From DAOTVC01 sp034437215 (GTDB lineage: Bacteria; Chloroflexota; Anaerolineae; B4-G1; SLSP01): 37,687 bases of DNA. A model generated the notes under the pieces. The model ran no database searches, was not told the origin of the DNA, and saw nothing but the letters and a program-made list of their open reading frames with translations. A program made the translations under genes and the position numbers. The stretch lies in assembly GCA_034437215.1 (NCBI GenBank), contig DAOTVC010000054.1, forward strand, positions 1 through 37,687. Direction: 5' to 3'. Positions 1 through 6,926 of this stretch are shown in pieces (position 1 is the stretch's first letter; every line of letters begins with the position of its first letter).

Positions 1-35
1 AGATCCGCTTTGACCTTCTCCCACACGGCACCCAT
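1..35 (-). CDS. ABC transporter permease, first 11 codons only (partial)
   Basis: Only the first eleven codons lie in the window, reading MGAVWEKVKADL-like with the last codon incomplete. The ATG is at 35-33. A strong Shine-Dalgarno (TAGGAGGAGAG) sits just upstream and its TAG is the stop codon of the preceding ATPase gene, so the two are translationally coupled with an 8-nt gap. A basic, amphipathic start of this kind directly after a LolD/MacB-type ATPase is what FtsX-like permeases show. The function is inferred from position and the short N-terminus, not from a domain. Confidence 0.5.
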   Translation of the reverse strand, partial: MGAVWEKVKAD

Positions 36-43
36 CTCTCCTC

Positions 44-772
44 CTACGACAGCCCCGCCAGGCGCCGGGCCACGCGCTTGGCATCCCCACCGGGCATGCG
101 CGCCCGCACCTGCCCGTCGTGGAGGAAGATGATCTCCCGCGCGCAGGCGGCGGCGACGGGATCGTGGGTGACGATCAAGATGGTCTGCCCCGCTGCGTTG
201 AAGCGCTGCAGGATCTCGAGCACGGCCTCGCCGCTCGCGCTGTCCAGGTTCCCCGTCGGCTCGTCGCCCAACAGCAGGGTGGGATGGTTGATGAGGGCGC
301 GGGCGATGGCGACCCGCTGCTGCTGCCCGCCGGAGAGCTCCCAGGGATGTTTCTCCGCCTGGTCGGCGATGCCCAACGCCTCCAGGAGCTCCTGCGAACG
401 CCGCCGCACGGCCCGCTTATCGTGCCCCTTCACCAGCAGGGCCGGCAGCTCCACGTTGGCCCGCACCGTCAGGTTATCGATCAAGTTGAAGAACTGGAAG
501 ATGAAGCCGATGTGCGCCCGGCGGAACTTCGCCAGCGCCGTCTCGTCCATCTCGTTCAACCGCCGTCCGTCCACCACCACGGAGCCCGACGTGGGGCGAT
601 CCAGCCCGCCGAGAAGGTGCAGGAGCGTCGACTTGCCGCTTCCCGACGGCCCCATGACCGCCAGAAAGTCGCCGCTCTCGATCTCCAGCGAGACCCCGCC
701 CAGGGCCTGGAAGTGTACGTCCCCCGTCTCGTAGGTCTTGACCAGCTCCGTAGTATGCACGAGAACACTCAT
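44..772 (-). CDS. ABC transporter ATP-binding protein, LolD/MacB type
   Basis: A 242-residue single-domain ABC ATPase. Walker A is GPSGSGKST, the Q-loop region is FIFQFFNL, the signature is LSGGQQQRVAIARAL, and Walker B with the H-loop is LLLGDEPTGNLDS...VTHD. The signature helix and the GNLDS motif are typical of the MacB/LolD/FtsE branch, which powers FtsX-like permeases that move lipoproteins, macrolides or peptides by mechanotransmission. The ATG at 772 overlaps the TGA of the upstream acetyltransferase gene (ATGA, 769-772), and the following gene at 35 starts like a permease. The three form a tight minus-strand unit. The substrate cannot be told. Confidence 0.93.
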   Translation of the reverse strand: MSVLVHTTELVKTYETGDVHFQALGGVSLEIESGDFLAVMGPSGSGKSTLLHLLGGLDRPTSGSVVVDGRRLNEMDETALAKFRRAHIGFIFQFFNLIDNLTVRANVELPALLVKGHDKRAVRRRSQELLEALGIADQAEKHPWELSGGQQQRVAIARALINHPTLLLGDEPTGNLDSASGEAVLEILQRFNAAGQTILIVTHDPVAAACAREIIFLHDGQVRARMPGGDAKRVARRLAGLS

Positions 773-1557
773 AAGGTGAACGCGGTACGCGTGAAGACCC
801 TGCGAAAACCACCGATACGCAACAGCCGCTCCAACAGCGTGCCCGCGGTGGTCTGCAGGATGACGTAGCGGGCGCCCTGCTCGCGCGCCTCGACTCCCAG
901 GGTGATCGCCAGGTTGGTCACGGCGCCCCGCCCGCGCCGGTGCTGGAGCACCCCGGCGCTGCCGAGAATGCCCACGTCCTCGTACTGCATCAGGGTCATG
1001 GTGCCGATGGGTGTCTCCTTCGCCAGAGCCATGTAGTGGGTGACCGTCGGCAGATGGAGTGAGGGTTGCAGGAGCTGAACCATAAAGGGTGCGTACTCCT
1101 CGGGCAGCTCGAAGGCCTTCAAAAAAAGCCGGGCGAAGGTGGGTAGATTCTCCTCGTTCACGTGGCGCACCTCGACGCCCTTGAAGAGGGGCGGGATGGG
1201 GGTCTCCTCGAGGTCGAAGAGCATCCACGACTCCTCCTCCGCCTGCCGGACGAAGCCGCGCGCCAGCAGGCGGGCCTCCAGATCCGCAGGCCGGCAGGCC
1301 GGCGAGAGGTAGACGGTCACCGGGCGCTCCAACGCCTGGAAGTGAGCCGTGACCTCGTCGAGAAGCGCGGGTGCCTCCTCGGGCGATGCGCGCAGCAGGC
1401 AGGCGTGGTTGGCATCCGCCGTCGGGAAGAGCTCGCTGCTCGTGATGATCACGTCCTCGCGCAGGGCGACCTCGAGACCCGGCGTGACCTCGGCCAGGGG
1501 GACGGTAGCGGCGTAGTTGGCCCACTCGAGGGCCGCGATCTGCTCAACGTTTGTCAT
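769..1557 (-). CDS. GNAT-family N-acetyltransferase
   Basis: A 262-residue protein. The C-terminal half has the GNAT fold signature: a beta4 strand (PIGTMTLMQYEDVGILGSAGV) followed by the acetyl-CoA pyrophosphate loop HRRGRGAVTNLAI, then helix and beta5 (ARYVILQTTA...LLERLLRIGGFRRV). The N-terminal half resembles a second, degenerate GNAT-like domain, so this may be a tandem-GNAT protein. The ATG at 1557 has a strong SD (AGGAGGAG). Its stop overlaps the start of the ABC ATPase gene, and it lies 64 bp downstream of the MFS symporter, suggesting one transcript. The substrate is unknown. Confidence 0.85.
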   Translation of the reverse strand: MTNVEQIAALEWANYAATVPLAEVTPGLEVALREDVIITSSELFPTADANHACLLRASPEEAPALLDEVTAHFQALERPVTVYLSPACRPADLEARLLARGFVRQAEEESWMLFDLEETPIPPLFKGVEVRHVNEENLPTFARLFLKAFELPEEYAPFMVQLLQPSLHLPTVTHYMALAKETPIGTMTLMQYEDVGILGSAGVLQHRRGRGAVTNLAITLGVEAREQGARYVILQTTAGTLLERLLRIGGFRRVFTRTAFTL

Positions 1558-1621
1558 GGTTCTCCTCCTACTCCACTAGGGGTTAGCGTACAGGATAGCG
1601 CTCCCGCAACTCCCGACCTCT

Positions 1622-2995
1622 TCATAGCGCCTCCACCTGCGCCTTGTTGACCTCCGCCTCCGGCTCCCGACGTCCACGCAACGGGTAGTTGAGGAAGACG
1701 AAAAAGCCGACCAGCATCATCAACCCACCGATGGCGCCCACCATCCGCACCCCCAGGGGCCCCCGGGGATCGAGACGGCTGCGACCGAGCAGCAGGATGA
1801 GGGGCAGCAGCGAGACCGCGGCCCCGTTGATCAGCTGATCGAGGAGCCCCCAGGTCGCGTAGTAGGTCCCCTCGCGGTGCTGCCCGGTGAGCTCCGTCCC
1901 GTAGTCGGCGATCTCCGCCCCGAAGGCCGGAGGGAGCATGGTCACCCCCGACAGCGCCACCGCCTGCAGCGAGATCCAGATGATCCCCTGCGCCCCCAGC
2001 CCCAGGGGCAGCCTCTCCCCGATGATCAACAGCCCCGGCAGGATTGCCGCAGAGGCCAGGAGGGAAGCGGCGAAGACCCGCCACTTCCCCACCTTGTCGG
2101 AGAGGTGCATCACGAGGGGGTAGCAGATGAGGGAGGCCAACACGCCCGCTACGTAGAAGTAGAAGGTGTCTCCGGGGGAGAGCAGACAGACCTCGGTGGC
2201 GATGAAGGGGATCACCCCTTGAATGAAGGTGGAGGCGCTCCAGTAGAAGATGCCCGTCACCGTCATGATGACGAAGGCGCGGTTGCGGAAGAGGGAGCCG
2301 AGATCTTGAAGGAAGCTGGGACGCTCTACCGGCGCCGTATAGCGCGCGGGGCGCTCCCGCAGGACGAGGAAGGGCAGATAGAAGAGGGGCAGCGTGAGAA
2401 GGGCGTAGACGAGGGCCATGCCCGCGTAGCCCAGCCGTTCCAGGAGAGGGCCCGCCGCCGCGCTGACGATCACCCCCACGAGGAGAAAGCCCGAGGTCCA
2501 GGCGGAGATGCGCACCCGGTGGTGATCGGTCAGGGCGATCTCCGGCAGGAGGGCCGTGTAGGGGATCTGGTTGAGGGTGTAGGCCAGGTTGTAGAGCAGG
2601 AGCACGACGGTGAGGTAGACGAGGTTCCAGATGGACTCCCCCGGAACGGGCGGGGTCCAGATGAGCACGAAGAGGATCAAGAGCGGCAGCCCCGAGAGGA
2701 AGATGAAGGGCAGCCGCCTCCCCCAGCGGGTGCGGGTGCGATCCGACCAGTAACCGATGGGCGGCGCGGCGATGGCATTGAGGACGCGGGTGACGAGGAG
2801 CACCCCACTGTACAGCGCGGGAGGCACCAGGAGCACCCCCTCACCCTCCGGGGCCTGGTAAAAGTAGAGAAGCCAGCCGGTGAGCACCGACCAGAGGGTG
2901 GAGCTGCCCAGCGTCAACAGACCGTAGAAGATATCGATCTTCAACGGCGGACGGCCCCCACTCTCCTCGTGCGTCTCCTCAACCCTGGCGGTCAT
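1622..2995 (-). CDS. MFS transporter, GPH (glycoside-pentoside-hexuronide:cation symporter) family
   Basis: About 457 residues with roughly 12 hydrophobic segments. The MelB/GPH-type signature lies after TM2: PIGYWSDRTRTRWGRRLPFI, containing the conserved Asp-Arg...Arg-Arg loop. The second half has the matching MHLSDKVGKWR loop. Members import sugars or related solutes with a cation. The ATG at 2995 is preferred over an in-frame GTG at 3016 because a purine-rich GGAGAGG lies upstream of the ATG and nothing lies upstream of the GTG. A TATAAT-like box on the minus strand (3060-3065) could be the promoter. It is the first gene of the unit MFS-GNAT-ABC. Confidence 0.88.
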   Translation of the reverse strand: MTARVEETHEESGGRPPLKIDIFYGLLTLGSSTLWSVLTGWLLYFYQAPEGEGVLLVPPALYSGVLLVTRVLNAIAAPPIGYWSDRTRTRWGRRLPFIFLSGLPLLILFVLIWTPPVPGESIWNLVYLTVVLLLYNLAYTLNQIPYTALLPEIALTDHHRVRISAWTSGFLLVGVIVSAAAGPLLERLGYAGMALVYALLTLPLFYLPFLVLRERPARYTAPVERPSFLQDLGSLFRNRAFVIMTVTGIFYWSASTFIQGVIPFIATEVCLLSPGDTFYFYVAGVLASLICYPLVMHLSDKVGKWRVFAASLLASAAILPGLLIIGERLPLGLGAQGIIWISLQAVALSGVTMLPPAFGAEIADYGTELTGQHREGTYYATWGLLDQLINGAAVSLLPLILLLGRSRLDPRGPLGVRMVGAIGGLMMLVGFFVFLNYPLRGRREPEAEVNKAQVEAL

Positions 2996-3059
2996 ACAGT
3001 CACCGGCCCTCTCCACCTGCGGTTAGATAGAGGCATACATCCAGACGTGCTATAACGCG

Positions 3060-3065
3060 ATTATA
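3060..3065 (-). promoter_or_regulatory. Candidate -10 box upstream of the MFS gene
   Basis: TATAAT on the minus strand about 64 bp upstream of the MFS ATG. The -35 region (TTTCCC with a 17-bp spacer) matches the consensus poorly, so this rests on the -10 hexamer alone. Confidence 0.4.
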
Positions 3066-3118
3066 ACCTAAAATTACTCAGAGGGAAAGCCGCACTTTGG
3101 AGAGCAACTGGGGGACGG

Positions 3119-5758
3119 TCACTTCCGCTTCTTCTTGGCCTGGCCTTGCACCTGCTTCTGCCACTCGTAGATCTTCGTCATGGCGTCGATGGGCGTCAGG
3201 TTGTTCACGTCCATCTGCCGCAGCTCCTCGACGATGGGGTGCTCCTTGGCGATGAGCAGCGGCTGGAAGGGCTCGGGCGCTGCGGTGCCGGGCCGGAACT
3301 CACCGCTCTCCAGCTGCGCCAGCAGGGTCTCCGCCCGGTGCACGACGGGCGCCGGCACCCCCGCCAGACGCGCCACATGGACGCCGTAGGACTTGTCGGC
3401 CCCTCCGGGCACCACCCGGTGCAGGAAGACCACCTCCCGCCCCTCCTCCGCCACGCCCAGGTTGAAGTTGCGGACGTGGGGCAGGTGCTCCTCCATCTCG
3501 ATCAGCTCGTGGTAGTGGGTGGCGAAGAGGGTGCGCGCCCGCCGCTCGGGGTGGTTGTGGAGATACTCGATGACGGCCCAGGCGATGGCCATGCCGTCGT
3601 AGGTGCTCGTTCCGCGGCCCACCTCGTCCAGGATGAGGAGGCTCTGGGGGCTGGCGTGGTTGAGGATGTTCGCCGTCTCCACCATCTCGACCATAAAGGT
3701 GGACTGTCCCGCCGCCAGCTCGTCGGAAGCGCCGATGCGGGTGAAGATGCGGTCGGTCACGCCGATCAGCGCCTCGTCGGCGGGTACGAAACTCCCCACC
3801 TGGGCCATCAACACGATCAGCGCCGTCTGCCTGAGGAAGACCGACTTACCCGCCATATTGGGTCCGGTGATGATGTGGAGGCGGCTCTCGGCGTCCATGG
3901 AGAGGCTGTTGGGGGTGAAGGGCTCGCTGAGGGCCTGCTCCACGACGGGATGGCGCCCCTCTTCGAGGTCGAGGACCGGCGCGCGCTCGAAGGTGGGCCT
4001 GACGTAACGGTAACGCAGCGCCACCTCCGCCAAGGACGAGGCCACGTCGATACGGGCCAGGGCCCGGGCGGTGCCCAGCAGGCGCGCGGCGTAGGTCCCT
4101 ACCTGGGCGACCACCTCGGCGAAGAGCCGGGACTCCAGCTCGGCGATTCGCTCCTCGGCATTGAGCACCAGGCTCTCGTACTCCTTCAGATCCGGGGTGA
4201 TGTAGCGCTCGGAGTTCACCAGCGTCTGCTTGCGGATGTACTCCGCGGGGACGGCGTCGGTGTTGGCCTTGGTCACCTCGAGGTAGTAGCCGAAGACCTT
4301 GTTGTAGCCCACCTTGAGGCTCTTGATCCCCGTCCGCTTGCGCTCCGTCTTCTCCAGATCGGCGATCCAATCCCGGGCCCGCCCGCTCTTCTCCAGGATG
4401 CCGTCCAGCTCCGCCGAGAAGCCCGGTCGCACGAGGCCCCCGCCGCTCACCTGAGCCGGGGGCTCGTCAACGATGGCGGCGGCGACGAGGGAGGCCACCG
4501 CCTCCACCCCGTCCAGGTCCTCCGGCAAGAGCCCGAAGCCGGGCAGGGACTCCCCCCGCTCCGCGGCCAGGAGCTCCTGCAGCGCCGGCACCGTCTCCAG
4601 GGCCGAGCGAATCCCCACCAGATCCCGTGGAGAGGCCCGGCTCGCCAGCGCCCGGTTCGTCATCCGCTCCAGGTCGGGCACCCCCTTCAAGAGCTCCCGC
4701 GTGCGCGCCCGCAGCACCCCGTCGTCGTAAAAGCCCTGGAGCTGGTCCAGGCGCACCTCCAGATCCTCGATGTCGAGCAGGGGATGGGCCAGCCGCTGGA
4801 GGAGCAGGCGTCCCCCCATAGGCGTCACCGTCTCATCGAGCACGCCCAGAAGCGATCCCCGCTTCTGCCCGCGCAGCGTCTCCGTGATCTCCAGGTTGCG
4901 CCACGTCGAAGCGTCGAGAGCCATGTAACGCTCCGTCGCGTAGGTGGCAAGCCCCGTGACCTGCGGCAGCATCCCCTGCTGGGTCTCCTGCAAATAGGAG
5001 AGGATGGCCCCCGCCGCCCGCACCGCCAGGGGCTTCCCCTCGCAGCCGAAGCCCTGCAGCGTCCGCACCTCGAAGTGATCCATGAGCGTCCGCCGGGCCG
5101 CCGTCTCCTCGAAGTGGTAGACGGGCCAGGGCGTGAAGTGGGCGGAGATCAGCCCCGCCAACGACTCCTCGGGGCGATGGGCGGCTTCGTCAGAATCGCG
5201 CTCCTTCCAAGTGCCCGCCTCCGGCAGGAGCACCTCGCGGGGATGGAGACGAGCCAGCTCCTGGCGGACGGCAGTGGTGACATTACCGTCGTCCGTCAGT
5301 TGAGTCGTCGCGAACTCGCCCGTGGAGATCTCGGCGTAAGCCACGCCGGCCCGCTGCCCGTCGATGACCACCGCCACGAGGTAGTTGGGCCGCTTCTCAT
5401 CCAACATCAGCGGCTCGAGCAGGGTTCCGGGGGTCACGACGCGTTCCACCCGCCGCTCCATGGGCCCCTTCCCCGTCGGCTCACCGATCTGCTCGGCGAT
5501 GGCGACGCGGTAGCCCTTTTCGATCAGCTTGGCGATGTAGCCCTCGACGGCGTGGTGGGGCACGCCGGCCATGGGCACCCGGGTGCCCTTCGAGACGGGG
5601 CGCGAGGTCAGGGTGATGTCCAGCTCCTGCGCCACCAGTTCGGCGTCGTCGTCGAAGGTCTCGTAGAAGTCGCCCAACCGGAAGAAGAGGATGGTGTCGG
5701 GATACTTGGACTTCAGATCAAGGTACTGCTTGCGAAGCGGGGTCGTCTTTTTAACCAT
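3119..5758 (-). CDS. mutS: DNA mismatch repair protein MutS
   Basis: MutS recognises mismatches and small loops and starts repair with MutL. The 879-residue protein is full length. The N-terminal mismatch-binding domain has the FYE motif (FFRLGDFYETF). Next come the connector, lever and clamp domains. The ATPase has Walker A ITGPNMAGKS near residue 630, STFMVEM, Walker B LLILDEVGRGTST and the conserved FATHYHEL. It ends in a basic tail (AKKKRK). The frame stays open upstream, but the ATG at 5758 is chosen because it gives the canonical MutS N-terminus and sits six bases after a TATAAT box. There is no Shine-Dalgarno, consistent with a leaderless message. No mutL is nearby. Confidence 0.98.
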   Translation of the reverse strand: MVKKTTPLRKQYLDLKSKYPDTILFFRLGDFYETFDDDAELVAQELDITLTSRPVSKGTRVPMAGVPHHAVEGYIAKLIEKGYRVAIAEQIGEPTGKGPMERRVERVVTPGTLLEPLMLDEKRPNYLVAVVIDGQRAGVAYAEISTGEFATTQLTDDGNVTTAVRQELARLHPREVLLPEAGTWKERDSDEAAHRPEESLAGLISAHFTPWPVYHFEETAARRTLMDHFEVRTLQGFGCEGKPLAVRAAGAILSYLQETQQGMLPQVTGLATYATERYMALDASTWRNLEITETLRGQKRGSLLGVLDETVTPMGGRLLLQRLAHPLLDIEDLEVRLDQLQGFYDDGVLRARTRELLKGVPDLERMTNRALASRASPRDLVGIRSALETVPALQELLAAERGESLPGFGLLPEDLDGVEAVASLVAAAIVDEPPAQVSGGGLVRPGFSAELDGILEKSGRARDWIADLEKTERKRTGIKSLKVGYNKVFGYYLEVTKANTDAVPAEYIRKQTLVNSERYITPDLKEYESLVLNAEERIAELESRLFAEVVAQVGTYAARLLGTARALARIDVASSLAEVALRYRYVRPTFERAPVLDLEEGRHPVVEQALSEPFTPNSLSMDAESRLHIITGPNMAGKSVFLRQTALIVLMAQVGSFVPADEALIGVTDRIFTRIGASDELAAGQSTFMVEMVETANILNHASPQSLLILDEVGRGTSTYDGMAIAWAVIEYLHNHPERRARTLFATHYHELIEMEEHLPHVRNFNLGVAEEGREVVFLHRVVPGGADKSYGVHVARLAGVPAPVVHRAETLLAQLESGEFRPGTAAPEPFQPLLIAKEHPIVEELRQMDVNNLTPIDAMTKIYEWQKQVQGQAKKKRK

Positions 5759-5764
5759 AGGAGA

Positions 5765-5792
5765 ATTATACGTGGCGAGGCGCGGAGGACAA
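5765..5792 (-). promoter_or_regulatory. mutS promoter, predicted to give a leaderless mRNA
   Basis: On the minus strand, TTGTCC (5792-5787) is followed by a 16-bp spacer and a perfect TATAAT (5770-5765). Only six bases (TCTCCT) separate the TATAAT from the mutS ATG at 5758, so transcription should start at or within a base of the A of the start codon. Confidence 0.7.
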
Positions 5793-5889
5793 GTGACGCT
5801 TTGAGAGAAGGGGGCAGGGGGAATGGGGCACGCATCAAGGTCACACAGAAATGCAAAACTTTGGCAAGCACTCTCTTTGTTTACAACGG

Positions 5890-5918
5890 TTGACAAAAAA
5901 GAGAGGTTCGGGTATACT
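5890..5918 (+). promoter_or_regulatory. Promoter P1 of the tRNA-rpmG-secE-nusG block
   Basis: A near-consensus sigma-70 type promoter: TTGACA (5890-5895), 17-bp spacer, TATACT (5913-5918). Transcription should begin near 5925. An imperfect inverted repeat (CTCTCTTTGT at 5871-5880 and ACAAAAAAGAGAG at 5893-5905) overlaps the -35 box and could be an operator. Confidence 0.8.
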
Positions 5919-5944
5919 TCGCGTTGCCTGCGGGGGAGAAAACC

Positions 5945-5972
5945 TTGACCCGACAGGGCGGTATGCTATAAT
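5945..5972 (+). promoter_or_regulatory. Promoter P2 immediately before the first tRNA
   Basis: TTGACC (5945-5950), 16-bp spacer, TATAAT (5967-5972). The predicted start is about 5978-5980, one to three bases before the mature 5' end of tRNA-Thr at 5981, so the primary transcript would have almost no 5' leader for RNase P. It works in tandem with P1. Confidence 0.8.
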
Positions 5973-5980
5973 AACGCCGT

Positions 5981-6053
5981 GCCGACGTAGCTCAATCGGC
6001 GGAGCATCCGCCTTGTAAGCGGAGGGATGTGGGTTCGATTCCCACCGTCGGCT
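5981..6053 (+). tRNA. tRNA-Thr (anticodon TGT)
   Basis: A 73-nt cloverleaf. The acceptor stem is GCCGACG/CGTCGGC, the D-arm is AGCTCAATCGG, and the anticodon stem TCCGC/GCGGA encloses loop CTTGTAA with anticodon TGT. The T-arm GTGGG TTCGATT CCCAC is perfect. Discriminator T; CCA is not encoded. Confidence 0.96.
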
Positions 6054-6059
6054 CAGTGT

Positions 6060-6141
6060 GGGCAGATACCCAAGTGGACAAAGGGGGCTGACTGTAAATC
6101 AGCTGGCTCAGCCTTCGGTGGTTCGAATCCGCCTCTGCCCA
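6060..6141 (+). tRNA. tRNA-Tyr (anticodon GTA)
   Basis: An 82-nt type II tRNA with a long variable arm. The acceptor stem is GGGCAGA/TCTGCCC with discriminator A. The anticodon stem GCTGA/TCAGC encloses CTGTAAA with anticodon GTA. The T-loop is GGTTCGAATCC. CCA is not encoded, and a T-rich run follows directly. Confidence 0.96.
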
Positions 6142-6151
6142 CCTTTTTTGT

Positions 6152-6224
6152 GCCCATGTAGCTCAGTCGGTAGAGCACATTCTTGGTAAGAATGGGGTCC
6201 TCGGTTCAAATCCGAGCATGGGCT
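6152..6224 (+). tRNA. tRNA-Thr (anticodon GGT)
   Basis: A 73-nt cloverleaf. The acceptor stem is GCCCATG/CATGGGC, the anticodon stem CATTC/GAATG encloses TTGGTAA with anticodon GGT, and the T-arm is TCGG TTCAAAT CCGA. This is the second Thr isoacceptor in the cluster. CCA is not encoded. Confidence 0.96.
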
Positions 6225-6272
6225 CTGAAGGAGAGACTCCTTCGCAGTCTGGAAAGAGAAGAAGAGGCTATC

Positions 6273-6443
6273 ATGGCTAAGAAAAGCAAGGCAGTTCGAC
6301 ATACACTGACGCTCGCTTGCACCGAGTGCAAGGAGCAGAACTATCTGACGGAGAAGAACCGGCGCAACGATCCGGGCAGGCTGGAGATCATGAAGTTCTG
6401 CTCTCGCTGCCGGGAGCACACCCTTCATCGTCAGACAAAGTAG
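6273..6443 (+). CDS. rpmG: 50S ribosomal protein L33
   Basis: A 56-residue L33 of the large ribosomal subunit. It has the C+ (zinc-binding) form: CTEC near residues 16-19 and CSRC near 39-42, between the conserved NYLTEKNRRND and the HTLHRQTK end. The ATG at 6273 is chosen over upstream in-frame starts that would run through the tRNA gene; AAGAGG lies just upstream. It is located between tRNA-Thr and tRNA-Trp, the usual rpmG-trnW-secE order of many Gram-positive-type genomes. It is transcribed from P1/P2. Confidence 0.97.
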   Translation: MAKKSKAVRHTLTLACTECKEQNYLTEKNRRNDPGRLEIMKFCSRCREHTLHRQTK

Positions 6444-6452
6444 GGTCTGCGT

Positions 6453-6526
6453 AGGCGAGTAGCTCAATTTGGCAGAGCAACGGTCTCCAAAACCGTAGGT
6501 TGCGGGTTCGATTCCTGCCTCGCCTG
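6453..6526 (+). tRNA. tRNA-Trp (anticodon CCA)
   Basis: A 74-nt cloverleaf. The acceptor stem is AGGCGAG/CTCGCCT with discriminator G, as usual for Trp. The anticodon stem ACGGT/ACCGT encloses CTCCAAA with anticodon CCA. The T-arm is GCGGG TTCGATT CCTGC. CCA is not encoded. Confidence 0.96.
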
Positions 6527-6540
6527 CCTCGTAATTATTT

Positions 6541-6584
6541 GAGACACCGTTTTGGAGACACCGTCCTTAATCCGACGGTGTCTC
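6541..6584 (+). promoter_or_regulatory. Hairpin with two competing left arms between tRNA-Trp and secE
   Basis: GAGACACCGT occurs twice as a direct repeat (6541-6550 and 6555-6564) and once as its exact complement ACGGTGTCTC (6575-6584). Either left arm can form a perfect 10-bp stem. No T-run follows, so it is more likely an RNA-processing or regulatory stem than a plain terminator. Confidence 0.5.
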
Positions 6585-6617
6585 TAGGTGTAAGAAGCCT
6601 TAACATGGAGGAAGTCA

Positions 6618-6917
6618 ATGGCGGGTCGTAATCAAAAGGGAAAAAAAGAGAACGCCCTCGTACGCTACTTGCGCAACACGATGAGCGAGCTCCGAAAGGT
6701 GCGTTGGCCCACTCGTAAAGAGGCCTGGGCTCTCACCCGCCTGGTGCTGTTGGTCACACTGGTTATGGCGGCCTTCCTGGGGGCTGTGGATCGGCTCTTC
6801 GAGTGGATCCTGGGAGGCATCATCAGCCAGAATATTCTGTTTATAGTGCTTGGTCTGATCGTGGCGCTCCTCCTGGCAGCGAGCGCCGTGCTGATCGGAC
6901 GGGGCGAAGAGGTGTAG
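6618..6917 (+). CDS. secE: Preprotein translocase subunit SecE
   Basis: SecE is the clamp subunit of the SecYEG protein-export channel in the inner membrane. The 99-residue protein has a basic N-terminus, the diagnostic cytosolic amphipathic helix ELRKVRWPTRKEAWALT (residues about 24-40) and the conserved transmembrane helix LVLLVTLVMAAFLGAVDRLF. Unlike typical short bacterial SecE (one TM, about 60-70 residues), it continues with a second strongly hydrophobic segment (about residues 74-94) and a short GRGEEV tail. The ATG has SD GGAGGAAG. nusG starts 9 bp later. Confidence 0.95.
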   Translation: MAGRNQKGKKENALVRYLRNTMSELRKVRWPTRKEAWALTRLVLLVTLVMAAFLGAVDRLFEWILGGIISQNILFIVLGLIVALLLAASAVLIGRGEEV

Positions 6918-6926
6918 TTAGCGTTT

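Noticed and set aside
44..1525. A 493-codon minus-strand frame covering both the ABC ATPase and the GNAT gene.
   Set aside because: Its N-terminal half is an out-of-frame shadow of the GNAT gene. The ATPase has its own ATG at 772 in an ATGA overlap and the family-typical N-terminus.
3146..5893. A 915-codon open frame antisense to mutS, and many other long antisense frames (for example 1877-3055, 11288-12457, 12327-13265, 21444-22982).
   Set aside because: They are mirror frames of real high-GC genes, with His/Arg/Gly-rich translations, no domains and no SD. Codon bias in GC-rich coding DNA produces them.
5981..6526. Expected EF-Tu gene (tuf) in the tRNA-rpmG-secE neighbourhood.
   Set aside because: No tuf sequence is present. 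The order runs from tRNAs straight to rpmG and secE, a normal variant.
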